DNA of 24,521 nt from contig JBNGIO010005743.1 in the NCBI GenBank assembly GCA_049999805.1, forward strand, positions 1-24,521, read 5' to 3'. This document shows positions 18,179 to 24,521 of this stretch, in pieces. The notes under the pieces are model-generated. The model was not told where the DNA came from and searched no databases. It was given only the letters and a program-made list of their open reading frames with translations. This DNA is from Folioceros fuciformis. Lineage: Eukaryota > Anthocerotophyta > Anthocerotopsida > Anthocerotales. The translations under genes and the position numbers were made by a program. The number at the start of each line of letters is the position of its first letter. The stretch's first letter is position 1.

Positions 18179-20574
18179 TCAGCCTTTAAGATCCTCGGCA
18201 ATCGCCAACAAGCTACAGATATCGGAGCTCGGGTAATGTTGGAGAAGCTTCAGATTCGACGTGAAGTCCCCGGCCAACAACCGATCCCTCACGGAGATTA
18301 GCATCGCACAGCACACCCGCAGTAAAATTTCCTGCAACACGACCCTCATCCATCAGCTCCACTACAGAGACGAGACTCCACGCCGATTACCTTCTCCAAC
18401 ACCGTCGCAATGTTCACCACTTTCCGTGAAGACCTCGACTCCTTACCATGGGTCCGTCGGGGTTGCTCAACAGCGAGTCCCACAGCCGCAACGAGTCCGG
18501 AAAACTAAATTCCTGTGTCAGTAGGAGTGTTATCCACCTGAACGCATAAAATTGTGGATTGACCTGACCAAATGAAAACCTCGTTAGTCACGCCGGCCGC
18601 TGGAATTCGAGTAACCATGAGAATCCCTGAGAGCAACTGAGTAACCCTCCACGGCCACATACCTTGGTTGTCACTTCCAGATGGCGCCAAAGCTCTTCGT
18701 CATGCCGTCTGAGTAGGGACGTTAACTGGGCAATGGTAGATCGGATGCCCACAGCACTATTATCCAGCTGCTGACAGAAATGATCTCGAAAGTCACTCAG
18801 CAACTCTACAAAGCAGAAGAACGCATCCGCCTCCGCATGAGCCTGGATAGCAACAACAGCAGGAAGTGAAATCAACCAGCCGGCTATGTGCTTCCCTAAA
18901 AGAAACCAAGACACCGTGGACACCAAGAACCTGACGCTAGCCATGGACAAAAAGACTGCATGCCATCAAACAGCCTTACAGAATTGCTCTCGTCTGGATC
19001 TGTCCTGAACACGTAGAACAAAGGTGCCAGCACTTCATTCATGCCTTGCACGTAGCGTATTCCAGGGTTCAGCTTGGCAAAGATAAAGAGTGTTCGCTTC
19101 AGGCATTCCTGTGGAAATTGGCAAGTAGCAAGACTTAGGGTGTGGCGCAGAGAGACAGAACGTAGTAACCACACAGACTACCTACACAGCCATGTATATG
19201 TAGTCTTCGCTGCGACATACCACATCGAGCGGCGAATGCAAGACAAGACAGTCATTCATGAACTGACGAACCTGGTTTTCCAGGGCAGCAGGAGAATCTC
19301 CGCAAAAAAAATGCATATCGGGATGTGTGCGCTTCACATCCCGATCTATCTGATCAGACAGCTCTGTATCCTGCCAGGAGAAAGTGTTTGACGTAAATGG
19401 ATTAAACAATTTCCACTCAAAGACCAGCCCCGAGCTGGTGGGCAAGAGTACTCAACCTGAAAATACCGATGCCACACGCTAGTTTGTCCAAGGCTCAATG
19501 GGTGGTCATCATGGGTTATGTCTTGTCGTTGCAGAGACCCTTTGATGTCCTCGTCCCCTGAGGCTGCTTCCAATTCAGCCTTCCTCCTGGTCAGCTCGGA
19601 CTGCAAATCACAGGCGAGGGAAAGTACGAGAGTCTTGCCTCTGGGCAAAGGTTTCTTCGGCACACTCGTCAAATCAATGGACCACCCACGGAACTGGACA
19701 CTTACAGGATTTACGAGCAACTCTTCTCTAAAGACCGCATACTCTGCTCGCTTTCTAGCAAGCTCGGTTTTCCACTCGTCACGAGACTTGGGCAAATATC
19801 CAAGGAGAACCTACGGCAGATGACACCGTCAGGTCGGACAACTCGTAAAACGACCCAGAACAACACGTCTACGAAAGGGAGGCTCACAGACATCTACAGA
19901 TTCTTCTGCCTGAGAAGGCACTGCTGCAGTACGGCCAAGATTCAGGTCACAGAGACGCTCACCTTCCACGTTGTGGCCCTTAGGTCTCCAACATCGGGGA
20001 TGCCTTGAGAGGCCAGACGCTGCAACTCACCTAATTGTATTCTCTTCTTCGAAAGCTGCTCGGCGAAGGGACAACGAAAGAGAGGTCCATTAGCAACAAG
20101 ACCACGTTCCAAGATGCACCGCCGAAAGAGACAAGTGACTACCTCAGCAGCAAACAGCCCGACCCGGGCATCGAACGAGCTCGTTCTCTGAGGAGCCTCC
20201 GTCCCAGGAAACGACGGCGCACTGGAAGAATTGGAGTCTGCACCCGCTGGTGGCGCAGTCGCGGTCGACACAGCACCGACCTTTTGCGCAGCACTGACAT
20301 TTTCCACCTGGTACACCTCCTTCTCAAAATCAGTCCCAAAATCGTCACTAATCACGTTCGGCTTGTAGGCCCTCTTCACTCCGCTGTCCCACAGCGAAAC
20401 GTCCGCCTTCGCCTTCCCTTCCTCCTCCCACTGCGGCTTCGATCTGGTCCTGTCCTTACTCGCATTCTCGGGGTTGTACCTGCTCCTGGCAACCGAAGTG
20501 GGCGTGGAGGCCCAGGCTGAGCTGTTGAGCCAATCCGGTACAGGCTTAGCGTTCCCAGATCGTGCGGCCATCAT
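18179..20574 (-). CDS. TBC-domain Rab GTPase-activating protein, TBC1D13-like (8 exons)
   Basis: Exons on the minus strand: 20574-19963, 19810-19706, 19600-19457, 19370-19272, 19108-18980, 18842-18663, 18563-18447 and 18331-18179. All introns are phase-0 GT-AG, totalling 512 aa. The N-terminus has the plant-typical VPDWLNSSAW, then a long variable region. The TBC domain begins near residue 163 (ELQRLASQGIPD) and continues through ITHDDHPLSLG, QIDRDVKRTHPDMHFF, FAKLNPGIRYVQGMNEVLAP, AEADAFFCFVELL, DEELWRHLEV, NPQFYAFRWITLLLTQEF and LLAGDFTSNLKLLQHYP. Both catalytic fingers are present: Arg301 in IDRDVKR (IxxDxxR) and Gln341 in YVQG. Such proteins accelerate GTP hydrolysis by Rab GTPases in membrane traffic; mammalian TBC1D13 acts on Rab35, but the plant target is unknown. 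Two adjacent ATGs start the frame at 20574. Confidence 0.93.
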
Positions 20575-20777
20575 CTTCGGCCGATACCAGCACTCTAACC
20601 TCAATCTCTAACCGAACAGCCGTCACAATTGCACGCCAAAAGCGCCGCCATTTTCCTCCTACACCGGCCTCCCACCATCTCAGATCCGATGCCCCAGCTT
20701 CCAGCCACCTCACCTTCCAGTCCCAACCCTAGCAAACCCTGGCTCCCTCCCCTCCCCCGCATCCCAGCCCGCTCAAT

Positions 20778-20877
20778 NNNNNNNNNNNNNNNNNNNNNNN
20801 NNNNNNNNNNNNNNNNNNNNNNNNNNNNNNNNNNNNNNNNNNNNNNNNNNNNNNNNNNNNNNNNNNNNNNNNNNNNN
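20778..20877. other. Assembly gap (100 N)
   Basis: Exactly 100 N, the usual placeholder for a gap of unknown size. It lies about 200 bp upstream of the TBC start codon, inside its probable promoter and 5' UTR, so any divergent gene start there is hidden. Confidence 0.98.
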
Positions 20878-20970
20878 ACTCCCTCTGCTCCACATTTGCC
20901 AGGGCCCGGACCGAGCCCAAGTCCGCCCGCAACGACAGCGCTGGAAGGCCAGGAAATTCGGGGGACGACT

Positions 20971-21165
20971 ATGGCTGCGTGGCGGGCGGCGGTAGGCGGG
21001 CTAGCGCGATCAAGGATCCGCCTTCCGGCAACTTTGGTGTGCTTCGTTGTTCCCGCGCGAGCCCATGCCGCGCGGCGCGAGCTGGAGGCTGTTTCTCGTT
21101 CTTGGCTCCAGAGGTTACTGGAATTGTGGACGCATGCGCGGCTTTACCTACGACTCACCTCGTAA
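20971..21165 (+). CDS. Small ORF or truncated organelle-targeted N-terminus (uncertain)
   Basis: An ATG-started frame of 64 codons begins MAAWRAAVGGLARSRIRL and is rich in Arg, Ala and Leu with almost no acidic residues in the first 40 positions, as in mitochondrial or plastid transit peptides. It ends at a stop at 21163-21165 with no obvious continuation. It could be the first exon of the gene whose PPR remains lie 400 bp downstream, or chance coding in GC-rich sequence. I recognise no family. Confidence 0.25.
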   Translation: MAAWRAAVGGLARSRIRLPATLVCFVVPARAHAARRELEAVSRSWLQRLLELWTHARLYLRLTS

Positions 21166-21551
21166 CCCTGCGCCTTGCCACCTGGGCACACTCACGCCCG
21201 CCAAACATGCGGACCCGCCATTCTTTATTACGTAGGAGGGCCCATACCCGAGTAAAATATTACCCGTTTGTTCCTCAACGGGTAGGGTAGACAAACTGCG
21301 GTCCTGTAGGCGGGGAGCTGGGCCACCATTTGCGGCTCGCTCCCTGTCCACCCTTCACGACACGGCTATCCGCTTGCTCCGCAAGGGCTGAGGGCTGTCG
21401 GCCTAAGCACCCTGGGATCTTCTGACTAATTTCCAGGACACTTAGCCACCGGCTTTCAAAATGGAGAGACTCGCCGCATTCTGGCTGATCACACTGCGTA
21501 CTTCCCGTTGTCTTCCGAGGGCCGTAAGAAGACCTGGTGCGGTAAAGAGGG

Positions 21552-22019
21552 GCAGGCAGGCAGTCGCACTCACGGCTTCTCGGTATAGGAGTGCTGGATG
21601 ATGCAGAGTAGGTCCACTGCCTGGTGGATATGTATGCAAAATATGGTGACCGGAAGATGCACGCGAGGTTTTTCGCAGTTAGGCGCAGAGTATGCGGTTG
21701 CATGGAATGCCATGCCCTGGTTGTTGCGTATGCAAAGCAAGCACGCGGCCAAGAGCGTCTTGTTGTTTATGGATTGATGGAGTAGGAGGGGCTGATTTCA
21801 AGTGACCATGTTAATTTTGCTTGCCTACTCAAGGCCTATGGAAGCACTGTTGCCTTGCGAAAGGGCAAGCGGCTGCACTCACAGATTGTTGACAGAAGAC
21901 TGCTGGATGAGGGAGTTTTACCTTCTGAAGGCCCGTGCAAGCTCTGGCGCGTTACAGCAGAGCAAAGGCTCTCTGGGAAGCAGCTCCTACTAGCAGTTGC
22001 AGGTCTGGGGCTTGTGTAA
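21552..22019 (+). pseudogene. PLS-type PPR protein fragment (pseudogene)
   Basis: One frame carries three PPR-like blocks broken only by stops (TAG at 21609 and 21783): AGRQSHSRLLGIGVLDDAE, then LVDMYAKYGDRKMHARFF, then ALVVAYAKQARGQERLVVYG, and after the second stop DHVNFACLLKAYGSTVALRK with GKRLHSQIVDRRLLDEGVL. These match the LVDMYAKCG, VFxxMP...WN and TFxxxLKAC...GKxxH patterns of plant organelle RNA-binding PPR proteins. It covers only about 155 codons, against several hundred for a working gene. The usual WNAMI block is degraded (CMECHALV), so it is a decayed remnant. Confidence 0.75.
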
Positions 22020-22783
22020 TAACCAGGGCCTGCAATGGTAGCCTGCACAAGCAAAGGACGGATGACACTTAAACAGCCAGCCACTATGGACAATCTCCAC
22101 CGGGGGTGCCAACATGTCAAGTGGCATTCCCTTTTATCTTCTAAGACATGCCTTCAAGGACCGGATTTTCCAGTATCTTTGGCCGAGCACACTCCCATAC
22201 ACACAGCATGCCAGAGTGGTATGTTACAACCTGGTAAAGAGTCCCTGGTTCGGGGTAAGAATGTCTCGGTTTCAGGATAAGAGTGTCTCTGTATCAGGGT
22301 GAGAGTGCCTCTGTTTCAACGTGTTTTTCTTTCAAGGTAAGAGTGTCTCTGTCTCAAGGTAAAAGTGTCTCTCTCAAGGTAAGAGTGTCTTTTTTTGTAC
22401 CAGCGGAGCGTCTTGCAATGCTGTCGCTTGACTGTGCGTGCCAAGGAAAGGGAAGACATGCTTATTAACAAGCTCGGGGGTATGGTTTCTCGATTAGTGT
22501 GGGCCATCTCTGATGGTAACCAGATATGAACAGTACGCTGGCGCGGTGAGTGCCACTGTGCTCCGTCGAAGGCTTGAAAAGTGAGACACTGCCGTAGGGG
22601 ATAGAGGGAACTGTGAGCATCGATCGAACTTCCATTTCTACTAGTTCTCAGAAAGGCTTCGGGCACACCCAGCATCTCCACGTCAAGCAGCTCACATTCT
22701 CTCCGATCTACTGAACGTGATACAAAAGTGGGAAAAATGAAGGTAAAAGACGTGGATTAATGTCGGAAAGAAAAAGGGAGTTC
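22020..22783. other. Intergenic region after the PPR remnant
   Basis: No gene is supported. It contains the tandem repeat at 22231-22396. The final few hundred bases should include the 3' UTR of the minus-strand mTERF gene. Confidence 0.5.
22231..22396. repeat. Degenerate tandem repeat of ~20-30 bp units
   Basis: Six or seven imperfect copies of a unit resembling CAAGGTAAGAGTGTCTCTGT follow one another (for example GGTAAGAATGTCTCGG at 22254, GGATAAGAGTGTCTCT at 22275, AAGGTAAGAGTGTCTCT at 22334 and again near 22376). Unit length varies by deletion. Each unit carries GGTAAG, a splice-donor consensus, probably by chance. Confidence 0.75.
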
Positions 22784-24510
22784 TCACTCCCTCTCGTTTT
22801 GGGGCGAGATCTCAATTTTCCTACTCTTTGTTTTGGATTTGGCAGCTCGGATTTCACACCTTTTCTTGAACACCTCGTCGGTGCAGCTGAGGAAGTATCC
22901 AAGGCTGTCAAAATCGCACCCCATGGCGTACTCGTATCTTGGTTGTGTACGAGTTGATAGGCTGTAGCTCATGTACTGGGGAAAATAAACCAATTCCTTG
23001 ACGTCCTTTTTCATCACTGTGAATAGATAGTCCACCTTTGGCTTGATGCACCGCTCCAAACTGAAACCATAGATACATGGGTACAGGGCGATCATCCTGT
23101 CACCCGACGAAGAAGCAGAACCACTGAATGACAAGATTGCAAAGAACATCACCAGGTGGCTAGAGGACAGAAAGGAAATGACAACGCACCTTGCAAAGTC
23201 GTCCTTAGAAATTCCGAGGCTTCGAAAATATTCTGTCTTCACACGGAGATTGTCGTCTATGCTGTAACTGAAGACTGCCGCCCACTTAAAGACCCGACTA
23301 AGTTGTGCGGGTTCCAACTGTAGCTCAGTTTTGAAAAATTCAGTAGTGTGCATTATCTTGCCTTCCAAGCTCAGGCTAAACAGNNNNNNNNNNNNNNNNN
23401 NNNNNNNNNNNNNNNNNNNNNNNNNNNNNNNNNNNNNNNNNNNNNNNNNNNNNNNNNNNNNNNNNNNNNNNNNNNNNNNNNNNGGCCAAAGCCTTGCATA
23501 AATTCCATAATCTCATCAATCTTGTTCATGGGAATACCTGCAAGACATGGATGCCTTGAATAGGCCTTGATAATGTCCTCAGGCTGCGGGAAACGGAGAA
23601 AAACAAAGAGACATCCTGTGAGCTCCAAAGCCTATCCTTTTTCCTTCAACCAATCTACATCAACAGCTGATAGGTCCAGAACAAGGTACCCATGCTCAGT
23701 TACTACATCTTCATTTTTCACAGCTTCATGATAGATTTTCACAAACCTGAAGGCCAAGGTCGAGGAGCTTACGAGTCAGGGGAAGAACCTTACGGTTCAT
23801 GCTAAAGGTCAAAATCCGCGGACCACGGAAGATAACTTTCGCGAGCTGCTTCTGAGAGAATCCCAGCTGTTGAAAATATTCAACCTGTATCAACGCAAAA
23901 CAAAGAGTCTCAGGCACCCCTCCACATCTCAGTTCAAAGGATAGTCATCCACACAGCATCTTTCCGGCTAGACCTCACTAGGAAGATAAGAGCGGGCAAT
24001 GTCCACGCTTCCTGCACCTCGCAAACGTCTCAAAACATATGTCCTGCTCGACATAGAACGACTGCTTTACAGGTGGTGCCATTCACCAGCGAATGGTCAC
24101 ACACTCCCCACAGCTAACTGAACCATTCAGCCTCCACATTCTGCCCACGGAAAACAAGAGCTGACCAAACCAAGGGACGAACCACCACACCAGAAGGTGA
24201 CGAAACGACCAACCTTCGGCCGCAGGGTCGTGCTCACGCTGCTGCTACACAAATATACGTTCTCAACTAAACACTTCGCAGCCTGGGCTTTACTCAACCC
24301 TACTTCATCGGTCAGGAAACTGGCAACTTCCTTGAACTTCGCCAACGATGTCCGAAAAACCGCGGATCGCACAGAAGACCCTGAATACGATTGAAGCTTG
24401 GCGAGGTCAGCTTCACTCAGTCCCCATTCCCTCAAAATCTGCAACCTTGTCTGCGCATTCGCACTAAGCATGAACTTCGAGTCCACCATGTCGAACTCCA
24501 GCTGCTCCAT
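22784..24510 (-). CDS. mTERF-family organelle nucleic-acid-binding protein (interrupted by a gap)
   Basis: Minus-strand exons: 24510-24214, 23884-23747, 23583 into the gap, then gap to 23190, and 23096-22784. Introns are GT-AG (329, 163 and 93 nt where visible). Motifs repeat in the mTERF manner: LQILREWGLSEADLAKL, RPK|VEYFQQLGFSQKQLAKVI, PRILTFSMNRKVLPLTRKLL, PEDIIKAYSRHPCLAGIPMN, FKTELQLEPAQLSRVFKW, VKTEYFRSLGISKDDFAR, YPCIYGFSLERCIKPKVDYL, and the C-terminal LVYFPQYMSYSL...LSCTDEVFKKR. Plant mTERFs bind DNA or RNA in plastids or mitochondria and affect transcription or splicing. ATG 24510 is the first in-frame Met, but the frame stays open to the window edge and no transit peptide is seen, so the true start is probably outside. 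The 100-N gap hides at least part of a repeat. Confidence 0.88.
23384..23483. other. Assembly gap (100 N) inside the mTERF gene
   Basis: Exactly 100 N, standing for an unknown length. Coding frame is open on both sides (MEFMQGFG on the 5' side, LFSLSLEGKIMH on the 3' side), so the gap interrupts exon sequence or exon plus intron, and frame cannot be carried across it. Confidence 0.98.
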
Positions 24511-24521
24511 ACTATTTTCCA

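Noticed and set aside
20629-20777. Proline-rich plus-strand frame running into the gap
   Set aside because: It starts at a TTG, is low complexity (Pro/Ser), and overlaps the probable TBC promoter.
1-24521. CRISPR array, bacterial operon or prophage
   Set aside because: No regularly spaced identical repeats with unique spacers exist; spliced genes and plant families show a eukaryotic nuclear genome.
1-24521. tRNA or rRNA genes
   Set aside because: No cloverleaf-like sequence or rRNA core was recognised on either strand; the only tRNA-related match is the 12-nt primer-site complement at 55-66.

Overview
The window looks like nuclear DNA of a land plant or close streptophyte relative that makes flagellated sperm. 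The reasons are a phi-class glutathione transferase, UNE2/spinster-like plant transporters, an mTERF gene, remains of a PLS-type PPR gene, a degenerate plant Ty3/gypsy element, short GT-AG introns (about 90-330 nt), and a complete-looking gene for the centriole cartwheel protein SAS-6, which seed plants without motile sperm have lost. Mixed, fairly high GC and compact introns would suit a hornwort, another bryophyte or a lycophyte. That placement is inference; the sequence does not name the species. Two runs of exactly 100 N (20778-20877, 23384-23483) are scaffold gaps.

Layout. Positions 1-5100 are retroelement debris: opposed LTR-type signals at the far left, then a minus-strand Ty3/gypsy gag-pol body (about 683-4960) broken by stops and frameshifts and without a recognisable LTR pair. 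Positions 5320-6479 hold a GC-rich, intronless gene resembling an uncharacterised bacterial-type family. One frameshift breaks it, and it is the best candidate for horizontal transfer. Positions 6649-7728 carry a phi GST with a TATA box and heat-shock-element-like motifs. Positions 8879-12838 hold SAS-6 in 14 exons whose phases all join (778 aa).

Positions 13281-17370 carry two tandem minus-strand MFS transporters (525 and 531 aa) that share two intron positions. SAS-6 and the first MFS gene converge, with AATAAA signals about 125 bp apart. Positions 18179-20574 hold a complete 8-exon TBC Rab-GAP of the TBC1D13 type (512 aa). Positions 21552-22019 are a PPR pseudogene followed by a degenerate tandem repeat. 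Positions 22784-24510 hold an mTERF gene on the minus strand, interrupted by a gap and possibly continuing beyond the right edge.

The genes do not form a pathway: this is ordinary plant gene order with individual promoters. The points most worth following are SAS-6 with its unusual cysteine/SP-repeat tail, and the bacterial-like intronless gene beside the retroelement. Exon models were built by hand from splice consensus, frame continuity and family resemblance, without alignments.
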